Source: Billgrantia zhangzhouensis (GTDB lineage: Bacteria > Pseudomonadota > Gammaproteobacteria > Pseudomonadales > Halomonadaceae). From it: a stretch of 64,000 nt of DNA. The position numbers and the translations under genes are program-made. Every line of letters begins with the position of its first letter. Position 1 is the first letter of the stretch. Positions 1 through 8,130 of the stretch are shown piece after piece. The notes beneath the pieces were generated by a model. That model made no database searches and was not told the origin of the DNA. It saw nothing but the letters and a program-made list of their open reading frames with translations. The stretch is from positions 1 through 64,000 of the forward strand of contig NZ_JABFTT010000017.1 in the NCBI RefSeq assembly GCF_021404465.1, given 5' to 3'.

Positions 1-2
1 TC

Positions 3-137
3 TGGCTACATCGGTTTGAGTCGCTGGGGCAGGCCAGAGCGATCATCGGCCGCTGGATCCGATACTACAACGAAGAGCGGCCACATCAGTCTCTTGGCTA
101 TGTGGCACCCCAAGCACACCCTGCATTAGCAGCGTAG
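3..137 (+). pseudogene. IS3-family transposase, C-terminal fragment (cut by window edge)
   Basis: The open frame from the window edge to the TAG at 135-137 reads as the end of an IS3-family OrfB (rve/DDE integrase) transposase: it contains the diagnostic segment WIRYYNEERPHQSLGY followed by a short tail. Only the last 44 residues are inside the window, so whether the element is intact cannot be judged. The bases just after the stop (about 139-167, GTGTGCAAAAACCAGGGGG and following) are likely the right terminal region of the element. It sits immediately upstream of the first AAA/PD-(D/E)XK gene, and a second IS3-type remnant lies upstream of the other copy of that gene. Confidence 0.8.
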
Positions 138-269
138 GGTGTGCAAAAACCAGGGGGTCATTACAAGATCACGATCGCTATCGATCTGCCGGCCGGGTAA
201 AGCTGGCTCTGGAAATGCTATGCTGGCCACTTGTCAGCCTCGCAGCTCAGCTTGCTTCAGGAGTGTATC

Positions 270-1832
270 GTGACTGTCGCGCCGCACCAGAAACTGCCCA
301 TCGGGATTCAGACCTTTTCCGATATCCGTGAAGGCGGCTACTACTACGTCGACAAGACGCCACAACTGCATCGCTTGGTGGAGGCGGGCAAGTACTACTT
401 CCTCTCGCGCCCGCGGCGCTTCGGCAAGAGCCTGCTGCTGGATACGCTGCGCTGCTTGTTCGAGGGGCGCGAGGCGCTGTTCGAAGGGCTCCATATTCAC
501 GACAAGTGGGGCTGGCAGGTTCGGCATCCGGTGATTCGCCTGAGCTTTGCCGATGGCGTGCTGCAGAACCGCGAGCAACTCGATGAGCGTATACGCGACC
601 AACTGTTTCAGCACCGCGAACGCTTGGGTGTTCCCTTGCGGCGCGAGACCGACATAGCCGGTGAGTTCTCGGCCCTGATTCGGGGTGCCCACGAAAAGCA
701 CGGCCAGCGCGTGGTGGTGCTGGTCGACGAGTACGACAAGCCCATTCTCGACAACCTGCTCGAGCCCGAACGGGCGCGTGAGCTGCGCGAGGGGCTGAAG
801 AACCTCTACAGCGTGCTCAAGGATGCCGACCCGCACCTGGCTTTCGTGCTGCTTACGGGGGTATCGAAGTTCAGCAAGGTAAGCCTGTTCTCCGGTCTCA
901 ACAATCTCAACGACATCACCCTGGATGCCCCCTACGCGACCATCTGCGGCTATACCGACGAGGACATCGACATGGTATTCGCTCCCGAGCTGCCGGGGCT
1001 GGAGCGAAGCCAGATCAAGCACTGGTACAACGGCTACCGCTGGGGCGGGCAGGAGGTCACGGCCGTTTACAATCCCTTCGACGTACTGCTGCTGTTTCAG
1101 AAACGTCAGTTTGGCCCTTACTGGTTCGAGAGCGCCACGCCCACCTTTCTGGTGGAGGTGCTCAAGCAGCGGGGGGTGTTCACGCCGTCGTTGGATCGGT
1201 GGGAGACCGAGCCGGAATTGCTGGGCCGCTTCGATGTCGACGATATTGCCACCGAGGCGCTGCTGTTCCAGACCGGTTATCTCACGGTGAAACATATCGA
1301 AGAGCCCATGCTGGGCTATCGGCTCTATACCTTGGGCTTTCCCAACCAGGAGGTGGAAACCAGCCTCAACCACGCCCTGCTGCCTGTGTTGGGGGTGGAG
1401 AATGCGCCACGCGAGCGAAAGACGCTGTTCACGCATCTGCATGCGCATGACCTGATTGGCCTCGAGGCCCATCTCAAGGCGCTCTATGCCGGGCTGCCCC
1501 ACGACTGGTACCGCAACAACCCCATCGCCCGCTACGAGGGCCACTATGCCAGCGTGTTCTACAGCCACTTTGCCGCGCTGGGGGTGAGCGTGACGGTGGA
1601 GGACGCCAGCCACCACGGCAAGGTCGATATGACGGTGGATTTCGCCGGGCACTTGTACCTGTTCGAGTTCAAGGTGGTGGAGCAGCTGCCCGCAGGCAGT
1701 GCACTCGAGCAGATCAAGGCCAGGGGCTACGCCGACAAGTACCGCGGCCAGGGCAAACCGATGCATCTGATCGGGGTGGAGTTCTCCCGCGAGCGGCGCC
1801 AGATCGTGGCGTTCGAGGTGGAGACGCAGTAA
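270..1832 (+). CDS. AAA-ATPase-like / PD-(D/E)XK nuclease-like protein, copy 1
   Basis: This matches the widespread Predicted-AAA-ATPase plus C-terminal PD-(D/E)XK (DUF1703-type) family, often multicopy in genomes; its biological role is not established. The N-terminal part has the family opening KLPIGIQTFSDIREGGYYYVDKT, then a P-loop-like RRFGKS at about residue 50 and a Walker-B-like VVVLVDEYD. The C-terminal part has HGKVDMTVDF followed by LYLFEFK, fitting a nuclease-type D...ExK core. I prefer the GTG at 270 (CAGGAG seven bases upstream) over the TTG at 231, which would add 13 residues. About 520 residues is normal for the family. A near-identical direct copy begins near 11565. It is followed by a hairpin at 1862-1887. 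A long minus-strand frame opposite it is a composition shadow. Confidence 0.85.
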   Translation: MTVAPHQKLPIGIQTFSDIREGGYYYVDKTPQLHRLVEAGKYYFLSRPRRFGKSLLLDTLRCLFEGREALFEGLHIHDKWGWQVRHPVIRLSFADGVLQNREQLDERIRDQLFQHRERLGVPLRRETDIAGEFSALIRGAHEKHGQRVVVLVDEYDKPILDNLLEPERARELREGLKNLYSVLKDADPHLAFVLLTGVSKFSKVSLFSGLNNLNDITLDAPYATICGYTDEDIDMVFAPELPGLERSQIKHWYNGYRWGGQEVTAVYNPFDVLLLFQKRQFGPYWFESATPTFLVEVLKQRGVFTPSLDRWETEPELLGRFDVDDIATEALLFQTGYLTVKHIEEPMLGYRLYTLGFPNQEVETSLNHALLPVLGVENAPRERKTLFTHLHAHDLIGLEAHLKALYAGLPHDWYRNNPIARYEGHYASVFYSHFAALGVSVTVEDASHHGKVDMTVDFAGHLYLFEFKVVEQLPAGSALEQIKARGYADKYRGQGKPMHLIGVEFSRERRQIVAFEVETQ

Positions 1833-1861
1833 CTTACTCGTGAGGGTTCAACCCGTAACCG

Positions 1862-1887
1862 AGCAGCCCGGCCTTGGCCGGGCTGCT
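1862..1887. terminator. Hairpin between convergent genes, possible bidirectional terminator
   Basis: AGCAGCCCGGC and its exact complement GCCGGGCTGCT form an 11-bp stem around the loop CTTG. It lies between the ends of two convergent genes (1832 and 1895). No clear T-tract follows on either strand, so the termination role is inferred from position and stem strength. Confidence 0.55.
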
Positions 1888-1894
1888 TGGAGGC

Positions 1895-3121
1895 TTACAT
1901 CACGTTCTTGTAGAGCTTGCCAGCCTTCATGATCAGCAACAACTGCTCATTCGGCTGTGTCAGCAGCGTGATGTCGTCGAGGGGGTTGCCCTCGAGCACC
2001 AGCAGGTCGCCGCGTGCGCCGGGAATGACCTCGCCGAAATCGCCGCTATGGCCATAGGCATCGGCCGCGTTGCAGGTAGCGCTGCGGAGCAGTTCGGCAG
2101 TGGGTATCGCGTCCTTGCGAAGGTGGAACTCGTCCAACTGGTAGCACTGCATACGGCCCAGCAGGTCGGAGCCGTAAAGCATCTTCACGCCGTGTTCTTG
2201 AGCCATTGCCAAGGCCTTGTGGCCAGCTTCCAGAACATCGTAAACCTTGCGCTGCAGATGCTCGGCCATGCCGGCCTCGACTCCCTCTCTTGCCAGCGCA
2301 TCGTAGGTGATCAGCGTAGGGGTCAGGTAGGCGCTGTGCTCTAGAAACAGGCGACAGCTCTCTTCGTCCATCAGGTTGCCGTGTTCGATGGTCCGTACGC
2401 CGCGCGGAATCAGCCGATTAATGGCGCGCGCGGTATAGGCATGGGCCATGGTGTGGATATTGGCGGCGGTGGCTTCCTCGACGATGGCGTCGATCTCCTC
2501 TATGGAGAACTGCGTGCTGTCGACCCGATCGGTGGGGGAGGCGACACCTCCGGATGCCATAATCTTGAGCTGGGTGGCGCCCTTACGGATCTCGTCGCGG
2601 GCGGCTCGGCGCACCTCACTCACTCCATCGCACACCCGCCCGAGCCCGGCGCAGCAGAAGCAGCCTTCAAAGGTCTGCTGTCCCGGCCCGCGCATGTCGG
2701 CGTGCCCTCCGGTTTGCGATAGTGCCCTGCCGGCATACATCAACCGAGGGCCAATCAGGCTGTCCTCCTCCACGGCACTGGCAAGCCCGTGGTCGGCACC
2801 GCCGGCATCGCGCACGGTGGTGAAGCCTCGCATCAGCATGTCCTTCAACAGCTGGCTCGATTTGGCGCCTACATAGAAAGGGGAGAGCGTTTCCAGCAGG
2901 GCAAAGTTGGGCGTAATGGCCGTTACGTGGACATGAGAATCGACCAGACCGGGCATCAGGTAGCGTCCGCGTACATCGATCACTTGGTCGTCCGCTCCTT
3001 CTAGGGCGGTGTCACTGACAGCCACGATGCGGCCGTCCTGCACGCGCACCTGCCGGTCGGGCAAGACTTGGCCGTTACGGGTATCGATGACGTTGGCATT
3101 GATGAAGCGAGTCGTTGTCAT
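1895..3121 (-). CDS. Metal-dependent amidohydrolase (imidazolonepropionase/Xaa-Pro dipeptidase-like)
   Basis: A 408-residue member of the amidohydrolase superfamily, presumably cytoplasmic since no signal peptide is seen. The metal-binding H63-V-H65 lies in the segment MPGLVDSHVH. A likely metal-bridging lysine lies in LKIMASGG near residue 186, further histidines in HTMAHAY and RTIEHGN, and the catalytic aspartate in LYGSDLL. The family hydrolyses cyclic or linear amides and some dipeptides; the substrate cannot be read from sequence. AAGGAAA lies about six bases before the ATG. It is the last gene of a minus-strand unit after dctP, tetR, dctQ and dctM (27 bases after dctM), so it probably acts on whatever the TRAP system imports. 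Confidence 0.85.
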   Translation of the reverse strand: MTTTRFINANVIDTRNGQVLPDRQVRVQDGRIVAVSDTALEGADDQVIDVRGRYLMPGLVDSHVHVTAITPNFALLETLSPFYVGAKSSQLLKDMLMRGFTTVRDAGGADHGLASAVEEDSLIGPRLMYAGRALSQTGGHADMRGPGQQTFEGCFCCAGLGRVCDGVSEVRRAARDEIRKGATQLKIMASGGVASPTDRVDSTQFSIEEIDAIVEEATAANIHTMAHAYTARAINRLIPRGVRTIEHGNLMDEESCRLFLEHSAYLTPTLITYDALAREGVEAGMAEHLQRKVYDVLEAGHKALAMAQEHGVKMLYGSDLLGRMQCYQLDEFHLRKDAIPTAELLRSATCNAADAYGHSGDFGEVIPGARGDLLVLEGNPLDDITLLTQPNEQLLLIMKAGKLYKNVM

Positions 3122-3148
3122 GAGAGTTTCCTTGTAGGAGCCGGGATG

Positions 3149-4456
3149 TCAAAACATCAACTGTGGCAAGAAGAGTGAGAGTGCCGGGATCAGCACAATC
3201 AACAGCAGGGCGACGATGTCCATCACGATGAACCAACTCACGCCCTTAAAGACTTCAGGCAGGGTGACGCTTTTACCGAGAGCGCCCTTGATCACGTAGA
3301 CGTTAAGTCCTATGGGGGGCGTAACCAGGCCGACCTCGAGCAGCTTAACGACGATGATGCCGAACCACACCAAGTTGAGATCGGCCCCTTGCACCAGCGG
3401 CAGGATGAGCGGCAGCGTCAGCAGCAGCAGGCCAATGGAGTCGATGAACATGCCGAGCACCAGATAGATCAGAGCAACGGCAAGCAGGATCCACCAGGTC
3501 TCGGTGCTCACGCCGAGAATCAGCTCCGAAAAAGCGGCCGGCACGCCGCTCAGGGCCAAAAAGCGGGTAAAGAACAGCGAGCCAATCAAGATGATGAAGA
3601 TGCTGGCGGTGCTGACGGCCGTGCTGATCAGCGCTTCCCTCAGCGCGCGCAGGGTCAGGGTGCGCCTGGTAAATGCGATGAGGGCGGCGATGGTAGTGCC
3701 TACCGCACCGGCCTCGGTGGGGGAGAAAATACCCAGGAAGATACCGCCCAACACCGAGCCGATCAGCAGCGGCAACGGCCAGATGTCACGAAAGGCATCC
3801 CATTTTTCCTTGGCGCTGGAGCGCACGGCAGCATCACCGGCCAGGCTGGGGTTGAGCTTGGTGCGTACCATGATCATAGCGATGTAGAGCAGCGCCGAGA
3901 GCACTCCCGGAATGAAGCCCGCCATGAACAGCTGGCCCACCGAGACCTGAGCATAAACCCCGTAAAGCACCAGTAGCACGCTAGGGGGGATCAGCGAGCC
4001 CAGCGTGCCGGAGGCGGCTACAGTGCCGGTGGCCAGGCCTTTGTCGTAGCGGTACTTCAGCATCTCGGGAACGGCAATGCGCGACATGGCCGCCGAGGTC
4101 GCCACGCTGGAGCCGGAGGCAGCGGCAAAAAAAGCGGAAGCCATTACACTGGAAACCGCCAAGCCGCCCGGCAGCCTCGCCATGAAAAGGCGCATCGCGT
4201 GAAACAGCCCTTGGGTCATGTTGGTCGAGGTGCATAGGTAGCCCATGAACAGAAACATCGGCGCGGCGGTCAGTTCCCAGGTGCCAGCGAAGTCGAAGGG
4301 CGTGGCGGAAATCATGCCCCAGGCCACGTGCATGCTGGTCATTTCACTGATGCCGATGATCGAAACCAGTCCCAACGCTACGCCAATTGGCACGCGCAGG
4401 GCGATCAGGGCCAAGGCGATGGCAATGCCTGCCACGCCTATCTCGAGGTTGCTCAT
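3149..4456 (-). CDS. dctM: TRAP transporter large permease (DctM family)
   Basis: The 12-TM membrane subunit of a tripartite ATP-independent periplasmic transporter; it moves the solute delivered by the DctP binding protein using an ion gradient, usually sodium. The protein starts MSNLEIGVAGIAIALAL and has the family's run of hydrophobic segments, with motifs such as SGSSVATSAAMSRIAVPEM and TPPIGLNVYVIKG. I place the start at 4456 because AGGAG lies six bases upstream and homologues begin with this first helix; the open frame extends upstream to 4675 but that extension is arginine- and histidine-rich and overlaps dctQ. The resulting 435 residues is the usual DctM length. It is 8 bases downstream of dctQ. 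Confidence 0.9.
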   Translation of the reverse strand: MSNLEIGVAGIAIALALIALRVPIGVALGLVSIIGISEMTSMHVAWGMISATPFDFAGTWELTAAPMFLFMGYLCTSTNMTQGLFHAMRLFMARLPGGLAVSSVMASAFFAAASGSSVATSAAMSRIAVPEMLKYRYDKGLATGTVAASGTLGSLIPPSVLLVLYGVYAQVSVGQLFMAGFIPGVLSALLYIAMIMVRTKLNPSLAGDAAVRSSAKEKWDAFRDIWPLPLLIGSVLGGIFLGIFSPTEAGAVGTTIAALIAFTRRTLTLRALREALISTAVSTASIFIILIGSLFFTRFLALSGVPAAFSELILGVSTETWWILLAVALIYLVLGMFIDSIGLLLLTLPLILPLVQGADLNLVWFGIIVVKLLEVGLVTPPIGLNVYVIKGALGKSVTLPEVFKGVSWFIVMDIVALLLIVLIPALSLFLPQLMF

Positions 4457-4464
4457 GGAGACTC

Positions 4465-4962
4465 CTACAGGGCTTGACGTAAACGCAATGCCTTCAGCAT
4501 GTTGGCGATAATCGCCAGCATCATGGCGCCGAAACCGACGGGTAGCGCCCAGCGGCTGGGCCAGAGGTAAAAGCGGAAGTTGGCCATGGCCGTTTCCATG
4601 CGGGTGGTCGCACGCATGGCATCGAGGTAGCTCTGATAACAGAGCATGCCGAAGTAGAGCAGGCCGAGGCTGCAAGCAAAGAGGTAAAGGACCAACTGCA
4701 GCGAAGCGGGAAGACGGCCGACCAGTACATCTACACTGATGTGCTCACGCTTGAGCTCAACATACGCCAAGGGCAGGAATACCACGGCCACCATGTAATA
4801 GAAGGAGACCACTTCCAGCGTACCGGGGAACGACTTGCCGAACAGGTAGCGAAGTGCCACGTCGAGGGAGACATGTAGCGCCATGAGTAGCAAGAACAGC
4901 GCCGCCAGCGTCAGGGCGAGTTTGGCCACCCAGTCATTCAGTATCTCGATCGTTCTTGTCAT
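4465..4962 (-). CDS. dctQ: TRAP transporter small permease (DctQ family)
   Basis: A 165-residue inner-membrane protein with four predicted transmembrane segments (about residues 12-35, 45-68, 88-108 and 135-158). The segment VSLDVALRYLFGKSFPGTLE is typical of the DctQ family, which forms the integral membrane complex with DctM. Its ATG lies inside the end of the upstream tetR gene (29-base overlap), suggesting translational coupling. Together with dctM and dctP it completes a conventional three-part TRAP system. Confidence 0.9.
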   Translation of the reverse strand: MTRTIEILNDWVAKLALTLAALFLLLMALHVSLDVALRYLFGKSFPGTLEVVSFYYMVAVVFLPLAYVELKREHISVDVLVGRLPASLQLVLYLFACSLGLLYFGMLCYQSYLDAMRATTRMETAMANFRFYLWPSRWALPVGFGAMMLAIIANMLKALRLRQAL

Positions 4963-5590
4963 TGTGTGGAACTCTCTTGGTGTTCTCCGAAGTGGAAAAA
5001 CCCAATTCCAACAGGGTTCGTTTCCAGAACAACAGCATGTCCCGGTACAGCCCCGGGTCGTTACGCCAGATGCTCTGTGCTCCCATACCGCGCATCATGC
5101 AGAGCGTGGCATTCAGCGCCACACGCTTCTCATGGGAAGTATGCTCCGCACTCATGACCAACTGCTCCCAGATCTGCTCTAGGGAGGCATTGAACCTCGT
5201 GGCCAGGGGCACCAACACTTCCTTGATGGCTGGGTCGGTGCGTGCCGTGGTGAGAAACTCTAGCGTCACCATGTACATGTCGCCCTTGAAGTGCTCATGC
5301 AACGCCTGCAGCATGGTTTCGAAGTCGAGCTTGCCTGCCTTGATGCGTGTTGCCATGTCTTGAACGCTATCGACTTCTCTGTTGAGGATGTCCTCCAGCG
5401 CGGCCTGCATCAGCAATTCCTTAGAGGGATATTGATGCAGCAAAGCGCCGCGTGAAACGCCGGCTTTCCGCGCGATGTCCACCGTCGAGGTGGCGCGAAT
5501 GCCTTTCTCCAGAATGCATTCGATGGTCGCTTGCTTGACCCGGCTCTGGGTCTGGCGTGAACGTTCTTCCTGGGTCTGGCGCTTGGTCAT
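4934..5590 (-). CDS. TetR/AcrR-family transcriptional regulator inside the TRAP operon
   Basis: A 218-residue protein with an N-terminal TetR helix-turn-helix: the recognition region TSTVDIARKAGVSRGALLHQ followed by YPSKELLMQAAL at about residues 34-65. The remaining two thirds are helical and presumably bind a ligand. It lies between dctP and dctQ, an unusual place for the regulator, and overlaps dctQ by 29 bases, so it is probably co-transcribed and autoregulated. A plausible operator is the near-palindrome at 6889-6910 upstream of dctP. Ligand and target are inferred from position only. Confidence 0.85.
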   Translation of the reverse strand: MTKRQTQEERSRQTQSRVKQATIECILEKGIRATSTVDIARKAGVSRGALLHQYPSKELLMQAALEDILNREVDSVQDMATRIKAGKLDFETMLQALHEHFKGDMYMVTLEFLTTARTDPAIKEVLVPLATRFNASLEQIWEQLVMSAEHTSHEKRVALNATLCMMRGMGAQSIWRNDPGLYRDMLLFWKRTLLELGFSTSENTKRVPHNDKNDRDTE

Positions 5591-5643
5591 GGCGAATTCC
5601 GTTGGCAGCGGCCGCCTCGGTGAGGCGGCCTGAGCAAGACGGG

Positions 5644-6780
5644 TCAGTAGATCCCGTAGTCTGCCGGCAGCTTATCGAAGATTTCGCGCATTGCCAGAGC
5701 GGCAAGGGCTTCTTCATCGTTACGGTCTACTTCACCCACCAAGCCTTGCCACTTCTCGTAGGTCGCAAGGAAGTCGTCAATCAAGGCTTCGGCATCGTCT
5801 ATCCCGTAGTTATTGCGGGCCGTATCGTAGACACTGGCCAGCGCCTTTTCACGGTACGCCTCGACCGAATCCATTAGGTCTTCGCCGGGTTCATAAACGT
5901 TATTGCCGTGACCAATCGCTTCTTCCAGGGCCGCATCGGCGATGGCCAGGTACTGCACGATCATTCGTGTCATGGCCTTAGCGGTCGCTTCCTTGAAGAC
6001 ATCGCGTTGGTCGTTGCTCAGACCGGCCCAGAACTCAGGATTGAAGCCCCACTGAGGGCCCGACCAGTACATGCCGGTGGGCAGCAGGGTAGTGTGCTGT
6101 GCTACTTCCCACAGCGAGCGGTCGATCAAATCGTTGGCAGCGTTGGAGGCGCAGTCCAGAGAGCCGCGATCTAGGCCGCTGTACATCTCACTTGAAGGAA
6201 CGTTGACTGGTACGCCGCCGGCTTCCTCCACCCAGGCCGAAACGGTGGAGCCCGCGGTACGAATGCGCTTTCCGCGCAGCTCAGCCAGCGTGCGCACTGG
6301 CTCGCGACAGAACAGCACGTAAGGAGGCGTGTTGTAAGCCCCCAGGTAGACGATATCCAGCTCCTCCCACTCCGCCAGCTGGATCGGGTTGCGGGTACTG
6401 AAATCGGTCACGGCCAGAATGCCGATAAGCGGGTCGTCGAAGTTGAAGCCAAGCTCCTGCACCGCATTTGCGACCGGCATCTCGGATGGGGTGTATACCG
6501 CAGCGTGGTGGGCTACCTGAACGATATTGTCCTGAATGCCTTGGAGATTGGCGCGCGGGGCCAACAGCACCGTGCCGGTGTACACCTCGGGCTGCAGCTC
6601 GCCATTGGAAAGTTGCTCGACCGTTTCGGCCCACTCGATGTAGCCATACCGCGAATGCGGGTGTTGTTGGTCGTAGAAGGAATTGGCGATGAAGGAAGTG
6701 GAAGCCTGCGCCGTGGTGCAGAGAGCAGGTAGGGCCAGTGTGGTGACTGCCAGTGTCAGCGCCTTGCGTTTGAAGGTCAT
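5644..6780 (-). CDS. dctP: TRAP transporter substrate-binding protein (DctP family)
   Basis: A 378-residue periplasmic solute receptor. The start at 6780 gives a clean signal peptide (MTFKRKALTLAVTTLALPALCTTAQA, written here as positions 1-26) and has GGAGA five bases upstream; the frame runs on to 6927 but without signal features. The mature part shows DctP-family features: the early SNGELQPEVYTG-like region, a central LRGKRIRTAGSTVSAWVEEAGGVPV block, and DRGSLDCASNAANDL, where the carboxylate-binding arginine is expected in the KRIR segment. It is the first gene of the dctP-tetR-dctQ-dctM-amidohydrolase unit, 53 bases before tetR. The ligand is unknown; the linked amidohydrolase suggests an amide or cyclic compound. 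Confidence 0.88.
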   Translation of the reverse strand: MTFKRKALTLAVTTLALPALCTTAQASTSFIANSFYDQQHPHSRYGYIEWAETVEQLSNGELQPEVYTGTVLLAPRANLQGIQDNIVQVAHHAAVYTPSEMPVANAVQELGFNFDDPLIGILAVTDFSTRNPIQLAEWEELDIVYLGAYNTPPYVLFCREPVRTLAELRGKRIRTAGSTVSAWVEEAGGVPVNVPSSEMYSGLDRGSLDCASNAANDLIDRSLWEVAQHTTLLPTGMYWSGPQWGFNPEFWAGLSNDQRDVFKEATAKAMTRMIVQYLAIADAALEEAIGHGNNVYEPGEDLMDSVEAYREKALASVYDTARNNYGIDDAEALIDDFLATYEKWQGLVGEVDRNDEEALAALAMREIFDKLPADYGIY

Positions 6781-6888
6781 CTTGTTCTCCCGAGCCGTGT
6801 TGACGGCGGCGTTGTTGCTCTTGTGTTCCCGCGTTGGCAGAGTGAATAGCCAACGTGCGAATTCCAAACTAGACTCTGAGAAGGAAAA

Positions 6889-6910
6889 AAACAAGCAGGA
6901 CTGTTTGTTT
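6889..6910. promoter_or_regulatory. 22-bp near-palindrome, candidate TetR operator
   Basis: The half-sites AAACAAgCAG and CTGtTTGTTT flank a two-base centre; only one symmetric pair breaks perfect dyad symmetry. It lies in the 220-bp divergent region between dctP (start 6780) and azlC (start near 7001). The spacing and symmetry fit a dimeric repressor site for the TetR protein encoded two genes away. This role is inference. Confidence 0.45.
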
Positions 6911-7000
6911 TTCTTTCCTAGCGCCAAGCTCGACGGGGGCGGCGACTCTCAGTCACTGGGCTTGAGGAACGCCATGACGAGGGGCCGTCATGCAAGGGGG

Positions 7001-7732
7001 ATGATGATGAAGAGGCAGGCGAATAGCGAGGCTTGGCTGGATGCACCGGGCATTTGGCGCGGTCTGCTCATGATGATGCCGGTCGCTGCCTTCACGGTGG
7101 CTTTTGGTCTAGCCTTCGGGGTGGCTGCCGTTCACCACGGCCTGGCCGATTGGGAAGCGATGCTACTCAGCACCCTGGTATTTTCGGCACCGTCGCAGTT
7201 CGCGGCGCTGGATATGTGGCACTCGTCCATGCCGCTGCTCGCGCTGGCCACCGTCACCGTGGCGATCCACACGCGCCATATGCTGATGAGCGCAGCGCTC
7301 TACCCGTGGCTGCATACCCTTGGCCGTGGACGTCAGTTTGCCATGGTCCTGCTGATGAGCGACTCCAACTGGGCGATGGCGCTGGGTCAGTATCACCGCG
7401 GTGAGCGCAACCTGGGCATCTTGCTGGGCAGCGGTATTGCCCTGTGGGGGGCATGGATACTGGGTACCCTGGTGGGCGTGACCTTCGGAGGCGGAATCTC
7501 CCAGCCGGAGCGCTACGGCCTGGACGTGATCATGCTCTGCTTCTTTTTGATGATGCTATTCGGCGGTCGGCCACGCCTGGTCATGGCCATGCCGTGGCTG
7601 GCGGCGACGCTAGCGGCGCTTGCGGCCTACCACTGGTTGCCGCCTTACCTGCATATCATGATGGGGGGGCTGGCCGGTGGCCTGGTGGCTGTGGTAATGC
7701 CCAGGAATAGGGCGGGGGAGTCCGCATCATGA
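7001..7732 (+). CDS. azlC: AzlC-family branched-chain amino acid exporter subunit
   Basis: A membrane protein of about 243 residues matching the AzlC/YgaZ family, the large subunit of a two-component amino-acid exporter. The conserved N-terminal region GLLMMMPVAAFTVAFGLAFG and the VFSAPSQFAAL block are present, followed by about eight hydrophobic segments. The start is uncertain: a CAAGGGGG run lies just before three consecutive ATGs at 7001, 7004 and 7007, and an ATG at 6974 is also in frame; the frame itself extends back to 6683 but that part is not AzlC-like. It overlaps azlD by four bases (ATGA). It is divergent from the TRAP operon. Confidence 0.85.
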   Translation: MMMKRQANSEAWLDAPGIWRGLLMMMPVAAFTVAFGLAFGVAAVHHGLADWEAMLLSTLVFSAPSQFAALDMWHSSMPLLALATVTVAIHTRHMLMSAALYPWLHTLGRGRQFAMVLLMSDSNWAMALGQYHRGERNLGILLGSGIALWGAWILGTLVGVTFGGGISQPERYGLDVIMLCFFLMMLFGGRPRLVMAMPWLAATLAALAAYHWLPPYLHIMMGGLAGGLVAVVMPRNRAGESAS

Positions 7733-8031
7733 ACTCTCCATCGCTGTGGCATGCGCTGTTGGCCATCGGCCTGCTGGCAGCAATCGCCTATGGCTCCCGG
7801 GTGCTTGGCTTGCTGGTCATGTCGAGAGTGCCCCTGGGCCCCAAGGTGCAGCGCTTCGTCGATGCCATGTCCACCTCGGTGCTCATCGCCATCGTGGCAC
7901 CGCTGATCGTGTACGGAGACGGAGGAGCCCGCCTGGCTGCCCTGGCAACGACGCTGGTGGCCATCCTATGGCGTAGCCCGCTGCTCGCCATCGGTTTGGG
8001 CATGGTGGCTGCGGCCGCCTGGCGCTGGTGA
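7729..8031 (+). CDS. azlD: AzlD-family small exporter subunit
   Basis: A 100-residue membrane protein with three or four hydrophobic segments and the AzlD signature region AIAYGSRVLGLLVMSRVPLG near the N terminus. AzlD/YgaH proteins pair with AzlC to export branched-chain amino acids or analogues. The start codon overlaps the azlC stop (ATGA), indicating translational coupling. Confidence 0.85.
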   Translation: MNSPSLWHALLAIGLLAAIAYGSRVLGLLVMSRVPLGPKVQRFVDAMSTSVLIAIVAPLIVYGDGGARLAALATTLVAILWRSPLLAIGLGMVAAAAWRW

Positions 8032-8130
8032 GTTTAACCTCCCCTGCCTGGTCCGCAGTTGGGCACGGTTTGCTCGAACCCAATCTGAATACAGAAGCTT
8101 GGCTTTTCCAAGTCTCCTCTCGGTCGGCAT

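Noticed and set aside
234..1766. Long minus-strand open frame opposite the first AAA/PD-(D/E)XK gene
   Set aside because: It mirrors a well-supported gene, recurs opposite the second copy in broken form, and has no recognisable motifs; it reflects codon composition.
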